In this document: piece by piece, positions 10,577 to 22,406 of the stretch
Layout: each line of letters begins with the position of its first letter
Position numbering within the stretch: position 1 is the first letter of the stretch
NCBI GenBank assembly: GCA_024663395.1
Contig: JANFAH010000002.1
Coordinates: forward strand, 5,332,001 to 5,396,000
Direction of reading: 5' to 3'
DNA from: Pisolithus tinctorius
Lineage: Eukaryota > Basidiomycota > Agaricomycetes > Boletales > Pisolithaceae
DNA: 64,000 bases
The notes under the pieces: generated by a model
The model's input: only the letters and a program-made list of their open reading frames with translations
What the model was told of the DNA's origin: nothing
Databases searched by the model: none
Translations under genes and position numbers: made by a program

Positions 10577-11098
10577 TGATGCACATCGACATCATTTTGT
10601 CTTTTTCTTCTCCTTCTTAATACTTAAACTACGTCGTCGTCGTCATCGTCATCTTCACATGCCGTACATATTACTGTCATACACATCGTATGGCAACTTC
10701 AATTTTCATTTTTTGGGGTCTCTCGAAGTCTGCTAGGTCACTGTGTAAGGTGACATGATCGTCATTCCGATCCTCCGAAATCACACCGTCGTGGTCACAC
10801 CATCATGGGGAACATCGTCGAGCGCAATCATCAACGATGCACTGCTTGCGAATGGTCTGACCATAGTACATGCGTATATAGCGGCGTGTAGAGATCGTAT
10901 GTAATGTATGTAATGAAATGGGTGATGTGTGCATACGATCCCGCGGAAGCTTCCAAGCTGGGGGCGATGAAGCCCGATCGCGCTCGATCGTGCTATTGCC
11001 AACGGGACGCGACCGCATACGGCATGCCCAGCCGTGCCGACGATGCTGGCAAGGGGGCCAATGGGGCCGAGGTGGCTGACGGTGGCTGAGGGGGACCT
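10577..11098. other. Intergenic stretch without recognised gene
   Basis: Contains a short GTCGTCGTCATCGTCATC tract near 10633 and GC-rich sequence up to the transposon boundary. No supported gene. Open frames here lack family signatures or splice context. Confidence 0.5.
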
Positions 11099-11104
11099 GA
11101 CGGC

Positions 11105-11403
11105 TATGGCGTAAAATCTGCACATTTATTTTTCGCGGCCGCACCGCCACACCACCGCGCCCATTCGGCCGTGTCGTTACTTGTCGCGGTTGCACAACCG
11201 CACTACCGCGCCCTCTCAACCGCGTCGTTACCTTCCACAACCACGCCACCGCGCTCATTCGACCGCGTCATTACTTTTCGCGGTCGCGCAACCGCACTAC
11301 CGCGCCCTTTCAGCCGCGTCGTTACCTTCCGCAACCACACCACCGCGCCCTCTCAGCCGCGTCGTTACCCTCCGCAACCACACCACTTGACCGCATGTCG
11401 CTT

Positions 11404-11434
<31 letters not shown>

Positions 11435-11573
11435 ACCATACTATGTGTATATTCGTATATGCCTACATAACATAACAATCAATCCCTGCGCATTAATGAT
11501 TGAATTTTGCATGAGGTATATAGAAACAACAATGATTGTATTGGCTAGTAAATTTACCAAGTGGTGGCGAACA
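11105..11573 (+). repeat. Left terminal inverted repeat of transposon copy 1
   Basis: Inverse of 18711-19165, with a few substitutions and a small indel. The outer ~290 bp are GC-rich and built of short direct sub-repeats (variants of CACCGCGCCC...CCGCGTCGTTAC), candidate transposase binding sites. The inner part has a (TA)n run at 11406-11432 followed by AT-rich sequence. The match stops inside GGTGGCGAACA. Confidence 0.92.
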
Positions 11574-11609
11574 CGAACACAAACATATCAATGAATGGTA
11601 TCGTAGAAG

Positions 11610-13300
11610 TTATTCAAATCTCTGACAACTCCAATGAAAAAAAACTTCGCCGTCTCCTCCCGGACAAGCTGCATCCTTCATCTCCTCCATCAAGGGAGAT
11701 CGACGAGGTGGAGAGTGAGATCGACGAAGTGAGGGAGACCGACGAGGGGAAGATGGCGGGGAGCGCGAGTCTTCGCAGTACTTGTCTCGCACGTAGTTGC
11801 GACCAAGTTCCCGAGTGTATTCCCCGTCGCGTCCATGTGGCCTGTAGTCGCACGAGCCGTCCGGGCTCCGAGCCGGGCCCTGACTGTGACCTTTGCTGTA
11901 GTCTCTCCGTGGGGTAGGTGAGCGTCGGGAACGTCGTCGGGATGTCTTGTATTGGTGAACGGTATGGTAGTAGTTGTCGAATGCTTGTTCAATACACTCC
12001 ATCCAGACACGATTAAGCCGACTAAATCGTTCCCCAACAAGGCCGTAGAAGGTGGAGTAAGAGCGCTCTTGCGAGCAACACTCAATAATCATGTTGATGA
12101 GCTCGATCTAACCAACGGTCATGAGTATGATTTTGAAGTAATTAAAATAACGATACTCACCTCTTCTCCTTCCTTCGACTGGATCTTCAAGAGCTTGTGG
12201 ACCGCTTCTTCGTAGTTGAGAGCATTCATGATAGTAAGGTATATCATTCGTCGTAGATTGACCAAGTTCGTCCCCGTCCGATCCAATATACCTTCTCGTT
12301 CTTTGGCCACCGAAGGGTCAAAATTATGACACAGGAGTGAAAGAGTCGCGTACCTTGCTCTTCTTCTTCCTTGCTTGACTCCTCTGGACCAGATTCATCG
12401 TCGGAGCCCTCTCCAAGAATCTCAGCTTTTATTGCTTTGTACTTTTCCTCGTTCTCCGTGTAATTGGGGTCGAACTTGAATATATCTGCCCGAACGCTTC
12501 AAATACTAAAACTGGTAACAAACGACAGAAACTCACTGAGCCCTTCTTGCGCCTGCAACTCCTCTTCCTTTACGAGGTCCAACCCGTCTGGTATGATTGG
12601 GTTGTCCTTGTACTTGTCTTTCCGGACCTGCATAAGCACCTCTATCATATATTGTACGCGATGACTGATGGTCCCCTCGTTGAGAACATCACGGAAACAG
12701 TCGAAAACGAGCGCATTTGCTTTCGGAGAGTTTTCCGCCAGAAACGCGCCGACCTCACGCATGAATCCAACCGCAATCTCAATCGAGTCGTCCGTTCAGC
12801 GCTCAAGGAGGAAGATGAGGGTTTCAAGCGCAATAATCTCATGTGCGACAGCTTGATTGACGAGGTGAGCAATGAAAGTTGTCGAAGAATGACAAACGGT
12901 CTGTCCGGCATGACATCAACGATTCAAAACAGGCAGGAAAGAATTGCGACTTACTTTGTCGTTACGCTTGAACGCACGCCGAAACTGGCTTATGAGCCGG
13001 GTTAAGACGAGCTCTCCTACTTGAGGAAGTTTTGTGTTGATAATGGCCACCAGAGCGGCGAAAACAGGTGTAAAGGGTAAGCTGGATGCCTGTGCTTTCA
13101 TGACGCTGCGGGCGAACGGTCCTCGACCTCGTATGAGGTTTTCTGAGAATGGTTCGGGAACGACCTGCTTGATGTCGGCGACGTTGACTCGGCTAACGAT
13201 ACCGGTGATCGATTTGCGCAGCGCGTCCCAGGATGACTGTAATCTTGACTTGACTAAACGTGGAGATGAAAAGTCGGTGGCCAGACAAGGATGATTATGT
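11610..13300 (-). pseudogene. Captured, truncated splicing factor CWC22 gene
   Basis: Minus-strand exons match the MIF4G half of Cwc22, an essential spliceosome protein: WDALRKSITGIVSRVNVADI, KQVVPEPFSENLIRGRG, PVFAALVAIINTKLPQVGEL, RLISQFRRAFKRNDK, then [20 protein letters not shown] and KANALVFDCFRDVLNEGTIS. MA3-type pieces follow (YLTIMNALNYEEAVHKLLKI and IIECCSQERSYSTFYGLVGE). The end then jumps to an Arg/Ser-rich tail (SPPSSPRRSPSLRRSHSPPR). Introns are retained, so capture was at DNA level. There is an in-frame TGA at 12796-12798. The N-terminus and much of the MA3 domain are missing. It lies wholly inside the transposon, next to the left TIR, and cannot replace the host gene. Confidence 0.85.
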
Positions 13301-13966
13301 CAGCAACTAGTCGTCCATATGGCTACAGCGGCTCAAAGGTGGTTACTCACTGCTCATGCGCACCGCTCGCCTGGCCACCGACTTTTCATTTCAGCGTTTA
13401 TGATAGTAAGATAATCTACTATGATTTTATTTGAAGTAAGTCTCGAGATGCGAGGCGTGGAGGCATTGGAAGGGGGGAGGGTAGCACGTGATTAGTAAGC
13501 AGCCACCAAGTGCAGATAAGATAGTACGAGGTGTAGTACTTCAGATCGCAATAGCACACTGCAGAATTACATATAATTTTGGTACTGTCCTCTAGTTAAC
13601 ACACAGGGCTCGAAGAATATGAATTTTTTGTGAAGAAATATGCAGTACTTGGATCACAATCTTGGTTATATGTGTAAAATCAGCCTATGTTTTTTTCAGA
13701 CTTATATAGCGGTAGAACTATTCTAATTTTTATACAAGAACCTGAATCTAATTTACCTGGTTCCGAATCTGCAAAAATACTGGCAATCTGACTTGAATTG
13801 ATTGAGATGTTCAGATTCTAAAATTTAGCCACTACATGTGTGTGATTTTGTTCGTTTAGCCGCACCCTCAGTTTTAAAAACAGCGGTAATTTGAAGGTCT
13901 CGAAGCACTATACATTGCGACAAACCCAAGTTACATTATAAGACGCTACATCTCTTTGTACAACGA
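13301..13966. other. AT-rich spacer between CWC22 fragment and BTB gene
   Basis: No gene recognised. It contains the right arm (13371-13388) of a short inverted repeat whose left arm is at 13265-13284, then AT-rich sequence. Copy 2 keeps only a short stretch between its BTB gene and the CWC22-derived remnant. Confidence 0.5.
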
Positions 13967-14909
13967 CTACGTAGGTATGATTTTGTGGACAAGGCGATCT
14001 TTAACGCGAGTAATGAATTGATGAGAATGCGCAAGTGGTTTGTTCAGGTTCATTATATGTGAAAACATATGCCTCTTACAATCCACACCGACCCGGCCAA
14101 ATTGCAATCCTTTGAAGTGATCGATAGCTTCGTCCAAACGCCGCGGGTTCCTTCCATCAAGGAGGAGTCGCCCCATACCGTTCCACCACACCGCAGCCCA
14201 ATCCTCGGCACACCCTTTGTGATCCTGACAGCTGCTAGAATGCACAATGGGAGGAAATTCTGCAGCGACCGTGCGGATGTACTCGTCCAAATGGGACCTG
14301 ACATAGACATATGCGACGTAAGTATCCATCCCCATCCGGACACGGTGAGACTTCTTAATCTTCGTCAGCAGGACTTCGCAAAGCCTAGTGAAACCTCTTT
14401 CGAAGATGGCCCGAATCTTGTACTCGATGCCTAGATAAACAAGTTCGGAAGGGTGGAAGAAGTATGCTCTCTCGATGACGCAAGAGGTGACGAAGCTGAG
14501 CATACGGGCGCTGCATTGGAAATGGCGGACGAATTCCAGCAAGTTCTTGAGGTCATCCAAGGAATATTTGGCGGAAGGACGGGGACTAGAACGAGCGAAT
14601 TCAGTAAGGGTCACCATCAGGGGAGTGCTCAGAGACTTACCACATGAACTTGAATTCGACGAACAAATCAAAAGTTTGCGCAGTCAAATTTTTTCCACCG
14701 AGAATAATTGGTTGCCCATCAACCTTCCCCTCCTGGCTGTCTGGCGCGTATTGGCCAAGCGAAAAGACGTCAGCGAAGAGTTTGGACTCGTTCACCAAGA
14801 TGTCGTGATTGAGTTTGTACAGCATATTCTCGACCCGGAAGATGAACGTGCCATTTTCGAAATAAAATTCAGGATGGTGGGTGACTGTCACTGGCGCTGA
14901 TTCAGTCAT
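13967..14909 (-). CDS. BTB/POZ-domain protein carried by the transposon (copy 1)
   Basis: Start ATG at 14909 (MTESAPVTVTHHPEFYFENG). The BTB fold follows: FIFRVENMLYKLNHDILVNE, SKLFADVFSLGQ, then TAQTFDLFVEFKF. One intron near 14590-14640 (donor G|GTAAGT) restores frame into PRPSAKYSLDDLKNLLEFVR. The rest is a conserved helical and Cys/His-containing C-terminal region (SSSCQDHKGCAEDWAAVWWN) ending LVHKIIPT. BTB proteins commonly dimerise and recruit cullin-3; agaricomycetes have large families of this type. It shares a 143-bp divergent promoter with the transposase and is conserved as an intact frame in copy 2, so it behaves as a core element gene rather than cargo. Its function in transposition is unknown. 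Confidence 0.85.
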
Positions 14910-15052
14910 GATTAAGGCGAAACGGCTGATGGAACAGTAAGGGAAATTATATATGTTATTGTTTATTTGTTGCCTTGTGTTCTCATACGTCCCACGTACT
15001 GTTACGTCGCATTCCGGGGTTTGGGCTTCAAGCTCGAAGACCCATCCCATCG
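14910..15052. promoter_or_regulatory. Divergent promoter between BTB and transposase genes
   Basis: Only 143 bp separate the two start codons. It contains AAATTATATATG near 14943 and a T-rich tract. Copy 2 has the same head-to-head layout over 123 bp (57096-57218). Co-expression of both genes is inferred from spacing only. Confidence 0.55.
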
Positions 15053-16989
15053 ATGGCGACATCGCTTCCCAGTTCCATCCCTCAGCTGCCCGCAAATACC
15101 ACACCGTGGCCAGAAAACCTCATCGTGGCGGTCGATTCGCTCTCCGACATTTATCGGCGTGCTTTCCAAGTGTGGACCCAAGAGGACAACGATCTAATTC
15201 GCCTCGAGTGTCATCTTGGCTTTCTGGAAGGAAACGCGATACATCTCCTTACAGCGATTGAAGAAGACCGTGTGGGCGCTGACCTGTCCGAGTGGCTCTC
15301 GGACGCCACTGAGCTAGTTGGGAAGCTGTATGCAGCGATTGCACGCTATCGAGACAGCATGAGGACTTGGTGAGCAAACTTAAAAAAATGGTTCTCAACG
15401 CTATCAGCCTAACATACACATTCTTCATGCTTAGTGTTGATGAGAACGTAGAAATACCAAAGCCGGTAGCAGAAGTTCACACCGGTTTACGAGGACGGCC
15501 GAGGAAGGTCATCGACATCGACATTCTCAAGGAGGTCGTTTCAAACTCAAGACACATTCGTTCCACTGAACTTGCGCGCCTTCTCAGAATCCATCGAAAT
15601 ACTCTGCGCCTTTACATGAGGTGCCACGGCATTGAGCGTACGTACACTGAGATTAGCGATGCGGACCTCGACAATCTCGTCAAGGAATTTAAGAAGAGAC
15701 GGCCGGAATCTGGACTTCGTTATATCATTGGGTTCATGCGGGCACAGGGGGTTCGCGTTCAGTATCGCCGTGTAATCCAGTCACTTTCTAGGGTGGATCG
15801 CCTCGGTCAAGCTTTACGAGACCGCCGTATGAAGACCAGGCGCAAGTATCATGTCAAGCGGCCCAATGCGTTATGGCACATGGACGGTCACCACAAATTG
15901 ATTCGGTGGGGGATCGTTATCCATGGATTCATCGATGGGTTTTGCCGCACGGTACGTTTATCAGTCGTCTAACTCGCAACATTCGTTGATTCATTCTTAG
16001 GTTACTGCGATACGTGCTAGCGATAATAATCGGTCGGCGACCGTCCTTCACGTATTTAAACAAGCGATTGAAGAATATAGTATGCCTTCCCGCATACGTG
16101 GAGACCACGGTGGTGAGAACCTTGACGTCGCAACCTATGTCATTATGAAGAATGGCCACCACCGAGGCTCGTTTATCTGGGGAACGTAAGTATATTTTAC
16201 ATTATTTTTGTATTCGTTGTTGCTAATCACACATGAATCTAGATCAACTCGAAATTGTCGTATTGAGCGTTTGTGGGTCGAAGTCGGATCTCAGTTCGCC
16301 AGACGCTGGCGCGCATTCTTCACTCGGCTTGAACGTATTCACTTGCTTGATGTCGACAACGCGTCGCATATCTGGTTACTCCATATACTTTTCCTCGACG
16401 ATATCAATCACGATTGTCAGGTGTTTCGAGAGGAGTGGAATTGCCACCCGATAGGTGGCCCAAGTGCTAACAACAAGAGTCCCAAGGTAAGATTTCAGTT
16501 TCGTTAGTTTACTACTCTACTCATTCCGTGATATACATATACAAGGATATGCGCCTGTTAGGTCAAATCAAGTTCGGCGTATACCAAGATCGTGAAGATC
16601 GTGAAGAGCTTGAGGGACTTGGCCTCGCTGACGATGAAGTAACGGATACGGCCGATGTGATCGCATGTCAACAGCAAGTACATATTAACCATGAAGCCGT
16701 GCACGTACCCTCACTTCGAAATCCGTTTAGGAGTGATGAAGACGAGCTAATCTTTTTCAGTGGTCTTCGTGAGGTAATTGCTCAGGACATCACACCAGAG
16801 AATTTCGGGTTGACGCCAGCAGAGTGGGGCTCGGACGGATATCCGACAATTGAAACTATTCGCATTGGTCGACATGCGGCCAAAGACGTAGACATTTCGT
16901 TAGCGGACTCAATTTGGTATTCCCGGGCACGTCTATGGTGCCAGGCTCTATCCACGTTGTCATATTACTTACTAAGTCTTAAACTTTGA
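15053..16989 (+). CDS. DDE (integrase-core) transposase, copy 1
   Basis: Start MATSLPSSIPQLPANTTPWP at 15053. The N-terminal helical part (WTQEDNDLIRLECHLGFLEG) is followed by an HTH-like block (GRPRKVIDIDILKEVVSNSR, then RIHRNTLRLYMRCHG). The catalytic core has D1 in WHMDGHHKLIRWG near 15880, D2 in RIRGDHGGENLDV near 16095, and E in RIERLWVEVGSQFARRW near 16260. With the intron at about 16186-16242 removed, 34 residues separate D2 and E. Introns near 15371-15433, 15952-16001, 16186-16242 and 16486-16545 all have GT-AG ends and keep the frame open to the stop at 16987. It should act on the 460-bp TIRs. Family: rve-type integrase-core proteins of agaricomycetes. All three acids are present, so activity is possible. 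Confidence 0.85.
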
Positions 16990-17070
16990 TCTAGTATGCT
17001 GGCACCAATTATAAATTGCACGGTGCTCTGTTCGTCTGTCTTTACGCCCCGTTTGTTCTTGCCCGTATCG

Positions 17071-18521
17071 ATGCCAGCCAGGGAGGGCCTCTGCCAGGGC
17101 GGTGATGGTACTTGCGACTGTGAAGTGTTCTTCCCCCAAAAAGACAACGCCGCCCACTGCTTGGAATGTCTGCATGGGATAAGCAAGCATCGCAACGCTG
17201 ATGGTACCTCGGTTGCCATCCAACCTCACCCTGCCGTATCCGGCTCGTCAAATGTGGCGAGAATATTCGAAGGCCTTGCTAACAAACGTCCCACCGGCTT
17301 GTCTCAGGTTGCTCAATTGGATCCCCGTCGCGAGGCGCTAGCAACGAAAACTTCAAAGCTAGTCCAGAAGGCAACTTCTACTACCGAGCGCAAGGCAAGT
17401 ATTTCCAGTGGTACGTCTGGATCGTTCAGATTAAGTATTCTATTCTAGGTGTCATCTCAGAGGCACGCAAGTAGTCAGAAATTTCATGTCGGTTCCGTCG
17501 CCATCGTAACTTGTGGATTGGATGTAAGTCTGTTTCTTCATTCCAATGTGCAGATTCTTACATCGCAAATCGAAATCAAGGCTAATGGTCGGTTGCTGAA
17601 AGACCCCTTACCCCTACCGCTTGCAGATAGGAAGATATTCATCCAGCAGCTCGAAGATCATGGATGTTACCTGCAACAAACGATCGAAATTGACACATCG
17701 TGGTCCCATGACGACGTCACCACCCATCTTCGTTCTTGGTTCCCCAAAGTCTTCGAACATTTCGATGCGCGTCGTGAGCAGGCTAATACCGCTTCCCAGA
17801 CTCAACCTGACTGGCAACTTCTCGTTCCGAATAATGGGAAACTCGAGCTCTCCACAGCGGTCCGCCCAAACGGTATTGTTCTTGCTCGTTTCAAGGGACG
17901 TCAGAAGGCAAGTATAGCCGATAGTAACTTGTGGTTTGGTACGTCACTACGGCGCGATAGTTGCGATCACTCATATTTTTTGAACAGTTACCCGAAACCC
18001 GGTTCCACTTGCTGTTTTCAACAAGTGGAAAGTTGAGTCGGACATTGTGGGAACGGACATCGAGGCGATGAGTGACGAGGGGAGTGAAGTGATTGAACTC
18101 TCGAGCTCTGTCGCTGAGCTCAACATCAACGCCGTGGCTGAGACAGGTAACGATTTCCAGCGCTATCATCTTTACTAACAGAATTAATGGGTTTTCTTCG
18201 AGTAGGCAAGAGGTCTCGCCCGATCACCGTCTTATCCTCCCCCGAGGCGACGGATCGGCGGTCCTTCCGCAAGAAACGCAAGGATCGTAAGTCATGTGTT
18301 CCCAGCTCTATGACGACATGCTAACCGAGCAATATCTACAGTTAACGCAAACGCACTGCCCACCTGGCCTTGTCAACCTGCGGGGCCCATTTCTGGGCCG
18401 GTGATGGTGAAAGAGCTCCTGTCTGACAGCGATGACAACACCCCGCCCAACCCATGGTCCGCTCAATTCGATCAAACGACGTTGCTGAAGGATGATGATG
18501 TCTCCGATATTGATCTGTGAA
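17071..18521 (+). CDS. Cys-rich protein of unknown function in transposon copy 1
   Basis: Start MPAREGLCQGGDGTCDCEVF at 17071. The pattern CxC near residue 15, then CLECLHGISKH, suggests one small zinc-binding module. A middle domain follows (EIKANGRLLKDPLPLPLADR, LRSWFPKVFEHFDARREQAN, NGKLELSTAVRPNGIVLARF). The acidic/Ser-rich tail carries a basic KRSRP and RSFRKKRKD stretch, possibly nuclear, and ends DDDVSDIDL. Six or so exons keep the frame; the first intron seems to use a GC donor (AAG|GCAAGT), the others GT. Similar zinc-plus-unknown proteins occur near integrase-core genes in agaricomycetes (from memory, not searched). It lies downstream of the transposase in the same direction and may be an accessory transposition protein. 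Confidence 0.65.
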
Positions 18522-18710
18522 CTTGCCAACCATTCCCTCTCCCCTCCCCGCTCACTATACGTCTGTCCCTAACAGTAGACTGATGTTCGTAATGCTTCAT
18601 TCAATGTGATTTGTGATTTCCAGTGATAACGTCTGCCCAAACGTGTCAAACGACTAACATTGATATGAGATCACCTTGTCATCGAAGACGAAGACATTCA
18701 TGTTCGCCAC

Positions 18711-19165
18711 CACTTGGTAAATTTACTAGCCAATACAATCATTGTTGTTTCTATATACCTCATGCAAAATTCAATCATTAATGCGCAGGGATTGATTGTT
18801 ATGTTATGTAGGCATATACGAATATACACATAGTATGGTTATATTATATATATATATATATATATAAAGCGACATGCGGTCGAGTGGTGTGGTTGCAGAG
18901 GGTAACGACGCGGCTGAGAGGGCGCGGTGGTGTGGTTGCGGAAGGTAACGACACGGCTGAAAGGGCGCGGTAGTGCGGTTGCGCGACCGCGAAAAGTAAT
19001 GACGCGGTCGAATGAGCGCGGTGGCGTGGTTGCGGAAGGTAACGACGCGGTTGAGAGGGCGCGGTAGTGCGGTTGTGCGACCGCGACAAGTAACGACGCG
19101 GCCGAATGGGCGCGGTGGTGTGGCGGTGCGGCCGCGAAAAATAAATGTGCAGATTTTACGCCATA
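18711..19165 (-). repeat. Right terminal inverted repeat of transposon copy 1
   Basis: Inverted match of 11105-11573, ending GATTTTACGCCATA at 19165 and followed by GACGGC. Contains the (TA)n run at 18844-18868. Immediately inside it, 18676-18710 shares the FDDKV-coding block with the 192-bp array at 2880-3440. Confidence 0.92.
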
Positions 19166-19171
19166 GACGGC

Positions 19172-19820
19172 GGTGACGTCACGGGTTTCCGGCCTCTCAG
19201 ATCACGTGCGTGCGCCCGCCGCAAATTGGCAGGTCTGCTTCACCGCCACTGCGAATTTCTCGTGCTAAGTAACCACATCTGGGGAATGTCGATTCGACAT
19301 GGTTGTGAATGAAGCGTGCTCAACGATGACGGCGAGACAATGAATACTTTTCTATGACATCACAACGTTGTAAGGTGGAAAAAATCGCGCAATGAAATTT
19401 GCAAGCGCAGTGCCAAACTCAGCATTTTTTTTTTGGAATTTCATCCTGCGCCCTGCCACGATTGCACAGCTCGTAAACCATTTATGGGTTCTCGGAATTC
19501 GGACCGTAGTCCGGCATGATCGTGCGTAACAGAAGATGAAGACAGTCCAGGACTGCTACGCGTCCTGGAATATTTCGCAGAATTATTTGGGGTGTACTGT
19601 TCCATAGTACGTGCGAGTAAAATGGGAAAAGTGCTACTTACAAGCCAATGCACTATGGTTTGCTTGAGTCTGATATTCGTTGCAGCCTCGGGCGAGTCAA
19701 AAGCCATCGAATCATTGTACGCAGGACATGTGTACCATGATTTACGCATACGTTTTCCAGCCAACTCTCCTGTAGCCTTGCCAGCTTCTTATCGCTATGG
19801 CACTACTAAGCGCCATTATC
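19172..19820. other. Spacer between transposon and kinase gene
   Basis: No convincing gene. It probably includes the 3' flank of the kinase gene. Overlapping frames on both strands near 19440-19930 show no family signature. Confidence 0.45.
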
Positions 19821-22193
19821 TTAACACAGGCGAGCATGTTTGTCTGGTTGGTCCTTCAGAGGCGGAGTGGTCCCCCGCTTCAGGGGGTGCTTCGACGCTG
19901 CAACTTGTCGGGCTTGATCCTCAAGGCGTTTTTTAGCAAGCTGGCGTTGCTGTGGAGTTCCCTCGGTATCTGTCAGGAGTTTAACACCGGCAGCCTTGTC
20001 TTCGTGTGGCCAGTCTGGATACCCAAGAGCGTCCTCGATGGTTTTCAGGAACCAGTCCGAACTTTGCAAACGCTCCATACCCAGATTATACTGGTCCGCA
20101 TGTTGAAGATTGACGGCATTCTCCTCGACCCGTCCTTTCTGGACATTAGTACGCTCGGATGTTTTCTCCTCTTCTTCAGTTGATGGTTGGCGATATAATG
20201 CTTGGAATGGTGAGGCGAGAGTCCGTATTAAGGTAAAAATTGGGGAATGCACCGCGGGTTTGAATGCTTGCGGAGGATAATCCCCTGACAACAAATAGTT
20301 CGCCTTGATATGTCCACCTTGCTCCTGGCCAGTCTCCGTCTTGGTGCTGCGATCATACAATAATGACACCAATTCCTTACGAACAGCTCCATCCATCTCA
20401 CTCGCAAGGTAAGTGAGGACGGTCCATCCGAGGACATGCACGAAAGATTCTAAGTCATCTGAGAGCTCGTGTGGCCGTCCAGGGTTCTTAAGTAACGCAG
20501 CAGAGACAAACTGCCATGTTACCTTCCAGGCATGTCAGAAGCATTTCGGGAATGGTGACAGCACCAAGTAACTCACGGAGTAATCATGGCTCTGCCGTGT
20601 TTCAGAACCATCTACGTTGTCTAAAAATCTAGCAGTTTCCCAATCAACTAAAATTCCTTCGCCATTGTCTTTCATAAGAATGTTGTCTGCGGTAATATCA
20701 CAGTGCAAAACATTTGCTTTCGTGTAAGCTTGCCAATGGGCTGTATACAGGGACGAATAAGCTGGACTGAAAACCCGTATGGTAAAGAAATCACTGACCA
20801 GTCATAGCATGGAGCACGGCCTGAGTTAGTTCTTTGGTGGACTTAAATTCAGTGAGACGACGCCCCACGAAACCAAGCACCAGCCTGTGAAGACGCCGGT
20901 GGCTAATCGGAAACAAGGCCATGTTTGAGCACTTGTCAGTTCTCGTTTCACCAAGAGGCACATCTCCTCCACCTATCAGTGGTGCGATGTGTTTGATGTC
21001 GTATGTCATTAAACGTTTGTAAACCTCGATTTCGGCGGGCACTTCGTCTGCTCGCCAGTACTCCTTAAGGAGTCCCTTACGAGGTTCACCATTGACAAAG
21101 TCACAGACAGGCACCGTGCGACTGGCCCGACCGATGAGAGAGAGGACGTTGAAGGGAAACCGAGGACCATAGAACAACTTGTCCCCACCTTCCTGCGGGA
21201 TGGTGAAGGCGAAAAGTGGAGTGTCTGCCTCTAATTTCAAAGCACCTCGGACGTTTTGTGCGTCTTCCTCAGAAAGGCTCGCAGGAGACACAGAAGCGTC
21301 ATGACCCCTCTGCTCACGCGATAAGTGAGAAAACCTCCAGAAAAAGTCTGTCAAAAGATCCAACTCCTCCAAATAATTGAAGCGGGCGCTGATGATTGCA
21401 CCAGCGCGGTCCCATCGCACAAACCTGGCGTGATCTTTGACAATGACAACCGAGAAAGCAAAGGTCCGAAACTGACAGCTGAACTGCGTGACCGCGTATG
21501 TAGTGATCTGGCCTCGCGTGTCGTTTGCTTGTACAGTGTCTTTTTCGAACGAACTATTGGGCTTCCCATCGGGGTCCTCGAAAGGGTCATACGACAGCGA
21601 GTATTTGGCCTCAATGCACATCTCCACTGTGGAAAAATCCGTCGTTTGAGAAGCGGCAGTGGCTTCCTCGTAAAGACAAAAGTCCGGTTTGAGAGAGCGA
21701 GTGCCCGTGGAAGGACTACTACTCGTATCCTCAAATTTCATACCCGGGGCAAATATCTGAAATGCTGTTTTCTACATGAACAATCGATGTCAATGCAAAC
21801 CACAAAAATAGTGATGGGACACTGACGAATGGTTTATAAATGGCCGCTTCTGATTTTGCCCCAGAGACACCCTTGCAGAGAGTCTCGTATTCCTTCTCGC
21901 TAAGACGAGGAGCAGGAGGGATGGAGTTCGAGCGAGGTAAATAGTCCTCTAGGAACTGTAAAGGGTCCACTGGACCAACATATCGGCACTTTGTTTCGTT
22001 TGCGAGTGTTGCTTTCATTTCATGTTGTAGGGCGGGTGGCTCGCCGCCGTAATGCGCAGTTCGAAGTCGTTTGGCGGGAGATGTGCTGCCAACATCGGCG
22101 GCTGGTTCGGCTTCATTGGAGGCGCTTTTGTTAGTATAAGTCGGTTCAATAGTGTCGCGCTTACCAGATTTTTTGTCGGCCATGGTACTCGAC
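19821..22193 (-). CDS. FunK1-type protein kinase
   Basis: Start MADKKSGKRDTIEPTYTNKS at 22193. The first exon joins at about 21770-21827 to FAPGMKFEDTSSSPSTGTRS and KPDFCLYE. The kinase region has EVYKRLMTYDIKHIAPLIGG, the catalytic loop HCDITADNILMKDN near 20670-20710, and LVDWETARFL replacing DFG. A conserved FunK1 segment (ELSDDLESFVHVLGWTVLTY) follows. The tail ends KRGTTPPLKDQPDKHARLC. Introns near 20790, 20520-20575 and 21770-21827 preserve frame. FunK1 kinases are expanded in multicellular basidiomycetes; substrates are unknown. The loop Arg of HRD is Cys here, while Asp and Asn are present, so activity is possible but atypical. No stop breaks were seen. Confidence 0.8.
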
Positions 22194-22406
22194 ACTGGAA
22201 TGGACCTCGGTCTGACCCTCAATGGCGTCGCTTAAAGGATGCGGTGAAATGAGACGACCAGGGCAGGGAAAGAAGCTATCAGTAACATGGCGGGGGGTTG
22301 CTAGCTTCCTTTTTGCCTCGCCCGTCGTCCGCGCCTCACACGTACCTTCTATTTTTCTCGCCCGGGATCCGCGCCTCCTCGAGCATACCTCCCTCGCAAC
22401 CTTATT

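Larger units (their letters stand above)
11105..19165 (+). mobile_element. Complete 8.06-kb DDE transposon with BTB and captured cargo (copy 1)
   Basis: The ends are TATGGCGTAAAATCTGCAC and its inverse. A perfect 6-bp duplication GACGGC lies at 11099-11104 and 19166-19171. The TIRs are about 455-470 bp. Content in order: truncated CWC22 (minus), BTB protein (minus), a 143-bp divergent promoter, DDE transposase (plus) and a Cys-rich protein (plus). The three element genes look intact, so copy 1 could be autonomous. A second, partial copy starts at 54417 with the same end sequence and the same BTB-transposase order. The superfamily is not assigned; the transposase resembles retroviral-type integrase cores common in agaricomycetes. 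Confidence 0.9.

Noticed and set aside
11610..13300. Functional host CWC22 gene
   Set aside because: In-frame TGA, missing N-terminus and MA3 part, and location wholly inside a TIR/TSD-bounded element.
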